From assembly GCA_022482495.1 (NCBI GenBank), contig JAKVPA010000007.1:1-64000 (forward strand): DNA of 64,000 bases. The letters are read 5' to 3'. Numbering within the stretch: position 1 is the first letter of the stretch; each line of letters begins with the position of its first letter. A program made the position numbers and the translations under genes. Below are positions 26,663 to 35,718 of this stretch, one piece after another. The stretch is from Sphaerochaeta sp. Lineage in GTDB: Bacteria; Spirochaetota; Spirochaetia; Sphaerochaetales; Sphaerochaetaceae. The notes beneath the pieces are model-generated. The model saw nothing but the letters and a program-made list of their open reading frames with translations. It made no database searches and was not told the DNA's origin.

Positions 26663-27655
26663 ATGAAAAAAGTAGGAATCGTTGCATTGGTGCTTTTGGC
26701 CCTGGTGCTGCCCGTCTTTGGAAACGGCACACGGGAAGAAGGAATCGCGTACGCCACCGAAACCCCGGTGAAGGTGCTGGCCCTGAAGGGCCCCACCTCG
26801 ATGGGAATGGTCGGCCTGATGGACAAGAGCAAGGACGGGCCGGTGGACTACAATGACTATACGTTCACCCTTGCCGGCGCGGTGGATGAAGTGACGCCGA
26901 AAATCGTCAAGGGGAGAGGTGGACATCGCCGCTCTTCCGGCCAACCTGGCCAGTGTGATCTACAACAACACCAAGGGCAAGGTGCAGGTGGTTGCCATCA
27001 ACACGCTCGGGGTGATCTACATCGTCGAGGCGGGAAACCAGATCCACTCCGTCGCCGATCTGAAAGGCAAGACGATCTTCGCAAGCGGCAAGGGAGCCAC
27101 CCCGGAATACGGCCTGAACTACGTGCTCCGCGCCAACGGGCTGGAACCAGGGCAAGGACGTGACCATTGAGTGGAAGAGCGAGCACGCCGAATGCGTCGC
27201 CGCCCTGGCCACCACGGAGAACGGCATCGCCATGCTGCCCCAGCCGTTCGTCAGCACGGCGATGATGAAGAATCCGAAGATTCCGCATCGCCTTGGATCT
27301 TACCAAGGAATGGGAGTCAAAGAGCGAAGGTTCCTCGATGATCACCGGCGTGACGGTCGCCCGCACCGAATTCGTCCAGAACCATAAGGCTGCGCTGGAC
27401 CGCTTCCTCACCCAGTACGCCGATTCCGTGGCGTTCGTCAACAGCGACAACGCCGCTGCCGCCAAGTTGATCGGTTCGTTCAACATCGTCCCGGAAGCGG
27501 TGGCGCTGAAGGCGCTCCCGTTCTGCAACATCGTCTACATCGACGGGGACGAGATGCAGCAGAAACTGTCCGGATATCTTGCCGAACTGTACAAGCAGAA
27601 CCCCAAGGCGGTAGGCGGAGCCCTGCCGGATGATGCGTTCTACTACCACAAGTAG
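26663..27655 (+). CDS. ABC substrate-binding protein, NMT1/TauA-like, frameshifted
   Basis: About 330 residues in four frame segments. ATG 26663 (AAGGAG upstream) opens MKKVGIVALVLLALVLPVFG, a signal peptide followed by NGTREEG without a lipobox Cys. Then VKVLALKGPTSMGMVGLM, a break near 26915, DIAALPANLASVIYNNTKGKVQVVAINTLGVIYIV and DLKGKTIFASGKGATPEYGLNYVLRANGLEPG, a break near 27148, DVTIEWKSEHAECVAAL, a break near 27283, and RIALDLTKEWE to AFYYHK. The GKTI...G..PE pattern is typical of the NitT/TauT class, which carries sulfonates, nitrate or thiamine precursors. Ligand unknown. The stop overlaps the permease start by 26 bp. Confidence 0.85.
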
Positions 27656-28406
27656 CAAGACGAAGAACACGCTGACCCGCATCGGGTCAGTGCTGTTCTG
27701 GCTCCTCGTCTGGGAGGTGGCCGCCCGAGCCATCGGGGAGGAGATCATCCTCGTCTCCCCGGTCCGGGTGATCACCAACCTGTCCCACATGGTGGTGACG
27801 GCCCCCTTCTGGAGCGCCGTCGGCTTTTCGTTCCTCCGGATCGCCGGTGGATTCTTCCTTGCCACCATTCTGGGCATGATCCTTGCCGCTCTGGCCTATG
27901 TGGCCACCCCGGTGAGAATCCTCCTCTCCCCTCTGATGAAGGCCATCAAAGCCATCCCGGTGGCCAGCTTCATCATTTTGGTGCTTCTCTGGGTGCCATC
28001 GCGGAACCTGTCCATCTGCATCTCGTTCTTGATGGTCTTCCCCATCATCTACACCAACGTGCTGGAAGGACTGGACGCCACCAGTGCGGAACTGATTGAG
28101 ATGGCCGATCTGTTCCGTATCCCCCCGGCAAAACGCATCACCTCGATCTATCTCTCCCAAGTGATGCCGTTCTTCCGCAGCGCCTGCTCGCTGGGGTTGG
28201 GACTTGCCTGGAAGAGTGGCATCGCCGCCGAGGTGATCGGCATCCCGGTCGGCTCGATGGGAGAAAACCTGTACCAGGCCAAGGTGTTCCTGGATACCCC
28301 GGATCTGTTTTCCTGGACGTTGGTCATCGTCCTGGTCTCCGTGCTGTTTGAGCACGTGGTGCTCGCCTTGATCGACCGTGCCGTCCAGGCATTGGAGCGC
28401 GCATGA
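27630..28406 (+). CDS. ABC permease, NitT/TauT-type
   Basis: A 258-aa inner-membrane permease with six predicted segments (VLFWLLVWEVAARAIG, FLRIAGGFFLATILGMILAALAYV, SFIILVLLWVPS). The EAA coupling loop is ELIEMADLFRIPPAKRITSIYLSQ, as in SsuC/TauC/ThiX proteins. Its start overlaps the binding-protein gene and its TGA overlaps the ATPase ATG (ATGA 28403-28406), so all three are coupled. Substrate unknown. Confidence 0.9.
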   Translation: MMRSTTTSSKTKNTLTRIGSVLFWLLVWEVAARAIGEEIILVSPVRVITNLSHMVVTAPFWSAVGFSFLRIAGGFFLATILGMILAALAYVATPVRILLSPLMKAIKAIPVASFIILVLLWVPSRNLSICISFLMVFPIIYTNVLEGLDATSAELIEMADLFRIPPAKRITSIYLSQVMPFFRSACSLGLGLAWKSGIAAEVIGIPVGSMGENLYQAKVFLDTPDLFSWTLVIVLVSVLFEHVVLALIDRAVQALERA

Positions 28407-28969
28407 CCTATTCCATCACCCTTACCAAACGCTTTGGAGAGCATGTGATCTTCCAGGACAAGCATGTGGAAATCCAACAAGCTGCCGTCACGACGATCGT
28501 CGGCCCGTCCGGTTGCGGCAAGACGACGCTCCTCAGGATGCTGATGGGCTTCGAGGATCCTGACGACAGCGACATCGCTTCGCTCTCCGGCCTCAGGCTT
28601 TCCGCAGTCTTCCAGGAAGACCGTCTGTGCGAGAACCTCTCCGCCCTTTCCAACATCCGCCTGGTCTGTCCAGACAAGGCAAAGATTCTCTCCGCCCTGG
28701 ACGCCGTCGGTCTGACCGGTTCGCTGAAACAACCGGTCCGGGTTTTCTCCGGTGGCATGAAGCGGCGCGTCGCGTTGGTCCGGGCGCTCCTTGCCGACTA
28801 CGACCTCTTGCTGCTTGACGAACCGTTCAAAGGGCTGGATCAGGAAACCAAGGAAGGGGTGATCGCCTTCACCCGGAAGATGACCACCGGCAAAACGGTG
28901 CTCCTCGTCACCCACGACGAGCGGGAAGCGCAATTGATGGGCTCCGTCTCGACCGTTACCCTTCCCTGA
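28403..28969 (+). CDS. Compact ABC ATPase of the NitT/TauT-type importer
   Basis: A 188-aa nucleotide-binding subunit, about 60 residues shorter than SsuB/TauB relatives. All core motifs are kept: Walker A GPSGCGKT (34-41), Q-loop VFQEDRL (69-75), signature FSGGM (115-119), Walker B LLLLDE (135-140), His switch Thr-His (170-171). The region between Walker A and Q-loop is shortened (EDPDDSDIASLSG) and the C-terminal tail ends right after the His switch. It is a minimal ABC domain rather than a broken one, since frame and order are perfect. Translationally coupled to the permease. Confidence 0.9.
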   Translation: MTYSITLTKRFGEHVIFQDKHVEIQQAAVTTIVGPSGCGKTTLLRMLMGFEDPDDSDIASLSGLRLSAVFQEDRLCENLSALSNIRLVCPDKAKILSALDAVGLTGSLKQPVRVFSGGMKRRVALVRALLADYDLLLLDEPFKGLDQETKEGVIAFTRKMTTGKTVLLVTHDEREAQLMGSVSTVTLP

Positions 28970-28997
28970 ACAACAACTCTTCTGATAAGCTGGTTGC

Positions 28998-31149
28998 ATG
29001 ACAACCCGCAAACCCATACATCGTTTTGGATATGATTTTCTCCCGGAGGATGAGTATCGCTTTCGTGATACTCAGGTAACGGCTCGTCCATGGCGCCATC
29101 TCACCGCAAAGGAACAAACCATCCTCATCCAGCGTGGAAACCAGTGCCCGGATTGGAATGACTTCCTGGTCACCGACCCGTTCGACCCGGCGTGCATCAC
29201 CTCCTCGACGTTCTACGGGCTGGTCCGGCTCGGCCCGATGGAACAGGCGCTCCTCCAGTACCACGACCTGGCCATCCCCGAGGGCATCACCGACTCGCTG
29301 GTCATCGCCTCGGACATCGGCGCGCACTCTGCCATCTCCCACTGCCGCTACCTCTCCCACTACATCATCGGAAACCAGGTGATCATCCACGACGTCTCGG
29401 AGATGCAGACGACCGACCACGCCAAGTTCGGCGTCGGCATCGTCAAGGAAGGGGAAGAGGAATCGGTGCGGATCACCATCAGCGTGATGAACGAGGCGGA
29501 AGGACGGGACATCCGCCCATTCGTCTCGATGACGACCTCCGACGCGTGGCTGTGGGCCAAATACCGGGACGACCTTCCGTTGATGGCGTCGTTCCAGAAG
29601 ATGACGGACCGCTCTTCCGACCTTCACCGCGGCTGGTACGGCACGGTGGGCGACGGCGCGGTGATCAAAGGAACCAGGATCATCAAGGACGTTGCCATCG
29701 GCCCGTCCTGTTACATCAAAGGCGCAAACAAGCTGAAGAACCTGACCATCCTCTCCCGGGATGACGAGGCCACCCAGCTGGGGGAAGGGATCGAACTGGT
29801 CAACGGCATCATCGGCTACGGCTCCCATGTATTCTACGGGTGCAAGGCGGTGCGGTTCGTGCTGGGGGACCACTGCACGCTGAAGTACGGTGCCCGGCTG
29901 CTCAACTCGGTACTGGGGGACAACTCCACCGTCAGTTGCTGCGAGATGCTCTCCAATCTGATCTTCCCCGGCCATGAGCAGCACCACAACAACTCGTTCC
30001 TTATCGCCGCCTGCATCAAAGGCCAGTCCAACATGGCAGCCGGCGCCAACATCGGCAGCAACCACAACTCCCGGGGCGCAGACGGCGAGCTGGTGGCGGG
30101 CCGCGGCTTCTGGCCCGCCCTGTCCAGCACGCTGAAGTACGATTGCACGTTCGCCTCCTTCACGTTGATCACCAAAGGCAACTACCCCCACGAGCTGTCC
30201 ATCCCGCTTCCCTTCTCTCTGCTCTCTTCGGACACCACACGGGACGAACGGCTGGTCATGCCGGCCTACTGGTGGATGTACAACCTGTACGCCCTGGAGC
30301 GCAACAGCTGGAAGTACATCGCCCGGGACAAACGGAAACACCCACGGCTGTTCTACGAAACGGAATATCTCGCCCCGGATACCGTCGGGGAGATCCAGAA
30401 CGCGCTGGAACTTCTGGCCCGATGGACCGGAAAGGCATGGGGGGAACAGATGGATATTCCCGGTCCTCAATCCCACGGAAAAAGGAACCGAACTCCTCAA
30501 TGATCCGGACAGCCACGTGGACCAGCTCTCCGTATACGGGGAAGGAATGGAATGCTCCTCCACCCCGGTCAGGATCATCAAAGTGCAGGAAGGATGGCGC
30601 GCCTACCGCACCATGCTGGCCTACTACGGCATGAAGACCCTCTCCGAGTACCTGGCCCCCCGGCAGGAAAGCTTTTCCGCCTATGACGCAATGACGCCAT
30701 CAGAGGTGGCCGGATGGACCAATGTCGGCGGACAACTGGTTCCAAATGACAAGCTGGAGACCGCGAAAGAAGAGATCCGCAAGGGAACCATCACCACGTG
30801 GGATGATCTGCACCGCCGCTACGAGGCGTGGCACGCCTCCTATCCCGCAGACAAGGCCCGCAACGCCATCACCGTGCTCCGCACCCTCATCGGCAAGGAG
30901 CATTTGGAGACAGCGGATTGGGATCGCCTGTGCGGCCAGCTTCCCCAGTGCCGGGCGACCATCGAAGAACAGGTGTTCCTGACCAAGGACAAGGATTACC
31001 AGAACCCGTTCCGGATGGTCACCTACGCCACCACGGCGGAACGGGATGAGGTGCTTGGCTCAGTCAACGACAACCCGTTCGTCAGGGAAAGCAAGAAAAT
31101 GTCCGAGCGGCTCATTTCCCAGATGGAGACGGTCCGCCAGCGTTCGTAA
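28998..31149 (+). CDS. DUF4954 family protein (left-handed beta-helix), frameshifted
   Basis: About 716 residues in two frames joined near 30440, in a GGGGGG run. The start MTTRKPIHRFGYDFLPEDEYRFRDTQVTARPWRHLT and the long middle with hexapeptide-like turns (VIASDIGAHSAISHCRYLSHYIIGNQVIIHDV; GVIK-type GDGAVIKGTRIIKDVAIGPSCYI; VLGDHCTLKYGARLLNSVLGDNSTV) fit DUF4954, a family I know from spirochaetes and Bacteroidetes. NHNSRGADGELVAGRGFWP is a conserved-looking block. The second frame adds a helical C-terminus. The fold suggests a nucleotide-sugar or acyl-transfer enzyme but no reaction is known. No good Shine-Dalgarno. It converges with NhaC, overlapping 38 bp. Confidence 0.8.
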
Positions 31150-32755
31150 GCCGAGGCAGGAACACCATTGCCAGTGCAAAGACGACCAGCGTGGCGATCC
31201 ACGCCACCACGTCGCTCTGCGTGATGCCGGCGAACAGAAAGCCGACGATGGCGCACACGAAGACGGTGACGGCATACGGCATCTGCGTCTTCACGTGCTC
31301 CAGATGAGGACATCCCGCACCGGTTGAGGAGAGGATCGTCGTATCGGAGATCGGAGAAGCGTGGTCGCCAAAGACGGCGCCGGAAAGCACCGCCCCGACG
31401 GCGATCAACGTGGCGTTCAGCACTCCGTTTCCATCCAGGCCTTTGGCCTGTGCCAGCCCGATGGCGATGGGCATGACGATGGGGATCATGATGGCGAACG
31501 TTCCCCAGGACGTACCGGTGGAGAAGGCGATCAACGCGGACAGTCCTACCGAAATCACCGGCACCAGCGCACTGGGGAAGCCTCCCCCGACCACCACGCC
31601 GGAGAGCCATTTGCCCAACGCAAGTCCGCCATCTTCCGGACTGCTCTTGATGATCGTCCCGATGGTCCATGCCATGGTGAGGATGATCAAGGCGGGAACC
31701 ATGCTCTTGATACCCTCAATGATGGCGTCCGACGCCTCCTTCAGTGAGAACAGGCCCCGGATGAGATAGTAGATGTACGTCACGGCCAGCGTGATGACCA
31801 CGGCGTAGAACAGGGCGTAGGACGCGTCCGTCCGGTTGAACGCCTCCCCCAGCGTCATCGTCGCCCGCGCTTGGGCGATGGTGAGGATCGCTACTCCGTC
31901 ACGAGCCTGCATCCACGTGGTCAGCGGAAACAGCGTCACCGCCGTGATGATCAACAAAATGATGGGAAACAACATGTCAAACGAACGGGCTTTCGCCACG
32001 TTCCCATCCCCCAGGATTTCCACTTCCCCGGGAGCCGGGCCATAGGAATCGTTGTACAGCTTCCCCATCTCCTTGGCGTAGGCGACACTCTTGGCCATCG
32101 GCCCATAGTTGCGTCCGGTGAGGATGATGACCAGCACCATGATCAACGTCAACAACGCGTACAGGTTGTACGGAATGGATTTGATGAAGAACGTCAGCTC
32201 GCTGACCCCCAACTGGGAGAATCCATCGCTTCCCTTGACGATGGACATCACGGTGACCACCCAGGAGGAGACCGGAGCCAGGATACAGACCGGAGCGGCC
32301 GTACTGTCCAGGACATAGGCCAGTTCCGCCCGGGGGACCTTGTTCTTGTCGGTAATGGGACGCATCACCGTCCCCACCGCCAGACTGTTGAAGTAGTCAT
32401 CGATGAAGATGACGATGCCGAACAGCCATGCCATCAACAGGGACGAGCGCTGGGTGTGCAGCCTCTTCGCCGCCCACCGGCCGAAGGCACGCGCGCTTCC
32501 CGTCCGGGACAGCATGCCCACCAATCCGCCCAGCAACGCGCAGAACAGGAAGATTCTGATGTTCCACCCATCGTTCAGGGAACAGGCAAGCAGATCGGTC
32601 AGATTGACCACTGCAGTGAATGGATTTCCCCCGGCGACGATCAACGCGCCGCTGAAAATGCCCAAAAACAACGAGACGATCACATCCTTGGTCACAAACG
32701 CCAGCGTGATCGTCAGGATCGGAGGCAACAGCCCCCAGGCTCCAAACGTTTCCAT
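31112..32755 (-). CDS. NhaC-family Na+/H+ antiporter
   Basis: A 547-aa polytopic membrane protein with about twelve segments. Family signatures include LMAWLFGIVIFIDDYFNSLAVGTVMRPI near residue 110-135, LDSTAAPVCILAPVSSW, and in the C half FSTGTSWGTFAIMIPIVMPIA with FGDHASPISDTTILSSTGAGC. Such NhaC proteins exchange Na+ for H+, or in some cases (MleN type) malate for lactate. ATG 32755 has a weak upstream site. No neighbour is functionally obvious; Na+ cycling links it loosely to the TRAP/OadB operon. Its 3' end overlaps DUF4954 on the other strand. Confidence 0.9.
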   Translation of the reverse strand: METFGAWGLLPPILTITLAFVTKDVIVSLFLGIFSGALIVAGGNPFTAVVNLTDLLACSLNDGWNIRIFLFCALLGGLVGMLSRTGSARAFGRWAAKRLHTQRSSLLMAWLFGIVIFIDDYFNSLAVGTVMRPITDKNKVPRAELAYVLDSTAAPVCILAPVSSWVVTVMSIVKGSDGFSQLGVSELTFFIKSIPYNLYALLTLIMVLVIILTGRNYGPMAKSVAYAKEMGKLYNDSYGPAPGEVEILGDGNVAKARSFDMLFPIILLIITAVTLFPLTTWMQARDGVAILTIAQARATMTLGEAFNRTDASYALFYAVVITLAVTYIYYLIRGLFSLKEASDAIIEGIKSMVPALIILTMAWTIGTIIKSSPEDGGLALGKWLSGVVVGGGFPSALVPVISVGLSALIAFSTGTSWGTFAIMIPIVMPIAIGLAQAKGLDGNGVLNATLIAVGAVLSGAVFGDHASPISDTTILSSTGAGCPHLEHVKTQMPYAVTVFVCAIVGFLFAGITQSDVVAWIATLVVFALAMVFLPRLTNAGGPSPSGK

Positions 32756-32847
32756 AGGTACCTCTCGTGATTTCCTCCGTTACCTTACCATAGAAAACGC
32801 CAGGCGTACAGAAAAAAACGAACAGAATTGTTACCGGAATAACAAAG

Positions 32848-32879
32848 AAAAAACCGGTCAGACCCGAAAGCCCGACCGG
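32848..32879 (-). terminator. Intrinsic terminator after the beta-barrel gene
   Basis: Minus strand: CCGGTCGGGC, six-nt loop, GTCTGACCGG (10-bp stem with two G-T pairs, 32854-32879), followed by TTTTTT (32848-32853). It lies 25 nt past the stop at 32904. Confidence 0.9.
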
Positions 32880-32903
32880 AACCAAGATCAATGCACGAAA
32901 ACC

Positions 32904-34142
32904 TTACGTCGTGCCAAGTGAGAAGCGGACGGAAAGCGCATCAACACTCTTCGTGCTTCCCGTATACTGCTGTCTCCAGTACGACGCGTCGATGTGGAAG
33001 ATCAACAGGTCGAACCCGACGCCGATGGACTGATACCCCTGGGCGATGCCGTAGCGGAGGTCAAGGAACGAAAGCACCCTTGCCTGCACCCCGGCGTACA
33101 CATGATACCAGAACGGACTCGCATCAGCGTCAATGCCACCAAGATCCAGCACATCCACCGTCAACGTCGGCTGCAAGAAATTCCCCAGTCCTCCAAGAGG
33201 CGGTTTCCATGTCAGACCCGCATCAAAGGCATAACCATCGTCGTAGGTGTAGTTCTTCGCCCCTGCCGTATAGAGAACTTCTGGACTGAAATTATCAACA
33301 TAAGACTGCAGGTTGTCATACACCGTATAGGTGAACTTCCCGTTGAAGTTCCGACCTACGGCACTGACCTTGAAACCAAACGGCATGTTGACATTGACCC
33401 CTGCCTTGATGGGGAACGCATAGCCTGCGACCAACGGGATGTCAGTCATGTAGTCTTTGTTCCCCATGGCAAGATCGGTAAAATCCCCTGCCTTGAGCTT
33501 CTCAGAATACATCCGGTACACGAACTGCCCGCTTGCCCCAAGATCCACGGAGAACATGTCCCCGATTGGAATCCGATATCCGAAGCCCAACGTCACCGCC
33601 GCCGTCACCTGAGCAACATAACTACCGCCGGTGTAACTGGAACCGGGAAGGTAGCCGAACAACCGTTGCTGTGCCTGGACCGCAAGTCCCATGGGACCTG
33701 CTGCGAGATTGAACCCAGCGTCGATGCGCTCCACTTCGTTCTGTCCGTTGGAGAGCGTCATCAACAAATCATTGACCACCGATGTCAAATCATTGCTGTC
33801 ATTACTGGCCATGTAGGTCTGCAGGTCATCGAAGAAATCACCTTCCAACAGATTCTTCACGTTGAACATCGTGACGGTTACCGTCGGCAAGGAAAGTTTG
33901 AACTTCATCGTCCCAAGGTTCGCCGGGTTGGACAGGAAACTGTCTGAATACCCTTCCATCCCCAGCGACGCGCCACCAAGTCCGGTTGTCCTTACACTGG
34001 TTGCCGCATACGGCTCTGCGGTTAATGCGTAGGCCAACACGGAAGGTTGATAGGTATTCGCATCTCCCGCTGTAGAAGCAGCGAATGCCATACCCACCAC
34101 GGAGACCAACAAGATACCAATCAATACGGTTTTTTTCATCAT
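32904..34142 (-). CDS. Outer membrane beta-barrel protein, FadL/TraF-like
   Basis: A 412-aa exported protein. Start chosen at 34142 (AAGGAG seven bases upstream); the frame is open further but non-coding. Signal peptide MMKKTVLIGILLVSVVGMAFA cut before ASTAG. The early block TGLGGASLGMEGYSDSFLSNPANLGTMKFKLSLPTVTVTMFNV is the conserved N-terminus seen in spirochaete and Bacteroidetes barrel proteins related to PorV/TraF. Alternating strands with aromatic ends follow to the terminal SVRFSLGTT. Expected in the outer membrane. It is the second gene after the lipoprotein gene (25-nt gap), and both share one promoter and one terminator. Function unknown. Confidence 0.8.
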   Translation of the reverse strand: MMKKTVLIGILLVSVVGMAFAASTAGDANTYQPSVLAYALTAEPYAATSVRTTGLGGASLGMEGYSDSFLSNPANLGTMKFKLSLPTVTVTMFNVKNLLEGDFFDDLQTYMASNDSNDLTSVVNDLLMTLSNGQNEVERIDAGFNLAAGPMGLAVQAQQRLFGYLPGSSYTGGSYVAQVTAAVTLGFGYRIPIGDMFSVDLGASGQFVYRMYSEKLKAGDFTDLAMGNKDYMTDIPLVAGYAFPIKAGVNVNMPFGFKVSAVGRNFNGKFTYTVYDNLQSYVDNFSPEVLYTAGAKNYTYDDGYAFDAGLTWKPPLGGLGNFLQPTLTVDVLDLGGIDADASPFWYHVYAGVQARVLSFLDLRYGIAQGYQSIGVGFDLLIFHIDASYWRQQYTGSTKSVDALSVRFSLGTT

Positions 34143-34167
34143 TTTCTTGCTCCTTCTGTGTCCCCCG

Positions 34168-35559
34168 TTACTCATCAGAACCGGAGGAGAACAAATCATC
34201 GATCAGATCATCAGTCAGATACTCACCGACCTGTGAGATTCCGATACCCACCGAATTCATGGAGCGAGCTACGCCCAGGGCGGCTTTGAGGCGCGTCTTG
34301 GCCTCTTCATCCACCGTCGGCAACTCCGGATAGACGATCGCATCACTTGCCGTCAACGTCCCACTTACCAACTTGGGATTGTTACTCAAGAAGGTTGTCA
34401 CGGTGGTATAGGCATCATTTCCATACAACGAATTTGCTTCCGTAAACACCACTGACAGCAGATACGTCACCAACGTATTGGCGTCAATGCCCAATGTATC
34501 TTCATCAAATCCTTTGCCCTTTAACGTAGACAAACCGTAGATATCAATGGGAGCCATCCCCAACTGCATCGCCGCACGATACTGGGATTGGCGGGCGACA
34601 AAAGCATCCCACACATCTTCTGTGATAGAATAAACTCCTTCCGTCTTCTTCACTCCCATCGCGGAGAAGATCTTCGGCGCGATGGCGTTGATGGTGGAGA
34701 TGTAAGAGGATGCATCCGTGAGGGAAACCGTTCCCCTGCTTCTTCCCGCAGAACGGGAAGAGGTGAATCCCGCAATCAGATCACCCAGATTGACTCCCGA
34801 CATGAAATCACTGTTGGTGCTGCTCAACGCCGCCGTTGCTTTGGCCACCGTCGTCGCCTGGTCGATCAGATCCAACGCAGCCTGGATGGACGCGGAATCC
34901 GAAACATCCACACTGGTCAACGTGGAAGCAGCCTCAGCGATCAGATTGCTCATCGCTTGGGCAACCACCACATCGCCTTGGGTCATTTCGCCATCTGGAA
35001 CAGTGTTCAGTGCCATGGAAGACAACAAAGAGGAAACAACTCTTTGTGTGGCTTCATCCATTCCAGAGGTAGAAAGGGAATCCTGAATTGCCGCAATGGT
35101 ATCATTGACCACCAGGATCGTTCCATTTACCGCTGCTTGTGTATTCTCATCCTCTACCGCAGTACTCAGCGACGCCTTCAATGCCGCAGTAGAACTTTCA
35201 TCCGCCAGCGCAGAGCTGAGGTTATTGGTCAATGTCGTGGTATCGGTTTGCGGGGCAAGGTAGGTTGTCGCGGTTGTGGTTACCGAGAGGGCAGTCGCAC
35301 CTGAACCAATGGTTACCGTTGCAGAGACCGATTCACTCGCTCCAGTACTTGTTGAAGTCGCGGATGTCGCCACACTCGCCACCGCATCAACACTGGCGGT
35401 ATCCACCGTGCTGGGGACCAGGCCATTTTCTTCGTAAATGTTGGTGGACATTCCTCCCATGAAAGAGGAAAGTTTGGTTCGAAAATCACTATCACAGGAA
35501 ACGAACAACCCTGCGGCGCATGCAATCCCAAGAAGGGAAACCAGTATCCGTTTTCTCAT
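34168..35559 (-). CDS. Large Ser/Thr-rich lipoprotein, partner of the beta-barrel
   Basis: A 463-aa lipoprotein. Signal peptide MRKRILVSLLGIACAAGLFVSC, lipobox FVSC (Cys22, relaxed). The mature part is Ala/Ser/Thr-rich and mostly helical: residues 45-110 low complexity (SVATSATSTSTGASES), then repeated amphipathic helices (NNLSSALADESSTAALKASLSTAVEDENTQAAV) with heptad-like spacing suggesting coiled coil, then a more globular end (TEDVWDAFVARQSQYRAAMQLGM; DANTLVTYLLSVVFTEANSLYG). Co-transcribed with the outer-membrane barrel gene, so likely a surface or periplasmic partner. No known family recognised. Confidence 0.75.
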   Translation of the reverse strand: MRKRILVSLLGIACAAGLFVSCDSDFRTKLSSFMGGMSTNIYEENGLVPSTVDTASVDAVASVATSATSTSTGASESVSATVTIGSGATALSVTTTATTYLAPQTDTTTLTNNLSSALADESSTAALKASLSTAVEDENTQAAVNGTILVVNDTIAAIQDSLSTSGMDEATQRVVSSLLSSMALNTVPDGEMTQGDVVVAQAMSNLIAEAASTLTSVDVSDSASIQAALDLIDQATTVAKATAALSSTNSDFMSGVNLGDLIAGFTSSRSAGRSRGTVSLTDASSYISTINAIAPKIFSAMGVKKTEGVYSITEDVWDAFVARQSQYRAAMQLGMAPIDIYGLSTLKGKGFDEDTLGIDANTLVTYLLSVVFTEANSLYGNDAYTTVTTFLSNNPKLVSGTLTASDAIVYPELPTVDEEAKTRLKAALGVARSMNSVGIGISQVGEYLTDDLIDDLFSSGSDE

Positions 35560-35604
35560 AAACCACTCCTTCTATGAGACGTTTCGATGAGAGAAGGCGG
35601 ACGC

Positions 35605-35644
35605 CCTCGTACACAATCCTATACGAGGAAGCTCGAAATGTCGA
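35605..35644 (-). promoter_or_regulatory. Promoter with 7-bp inverted repeat around the -10
   Basis: Minus strand: -35 TCGACA (35639-35644), 17-bp spacer, -10 TAGGAT (35616-35621). CCTCGTA (35605-35611) and TACGAGG (35622-35628) flank the -10 as a perfect inverted repeat, a plausible operator for the lipoprotein/barrel operon. Confidence 0.5.
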
Positions 35645-35718
35645 GGATTCCCCCATCATTCTTCCCCTTTTTCACATAAAAAAAGAAATTGTGAAGTTTT
35701 ATTGATACAGATGTAGCT

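Noticed and set aside
28956-30581. Minus-strand open frame of 541 codons
   Set aside because: Antisense to DUF4954; no domain and skewed Gly/Val/Arg composition.
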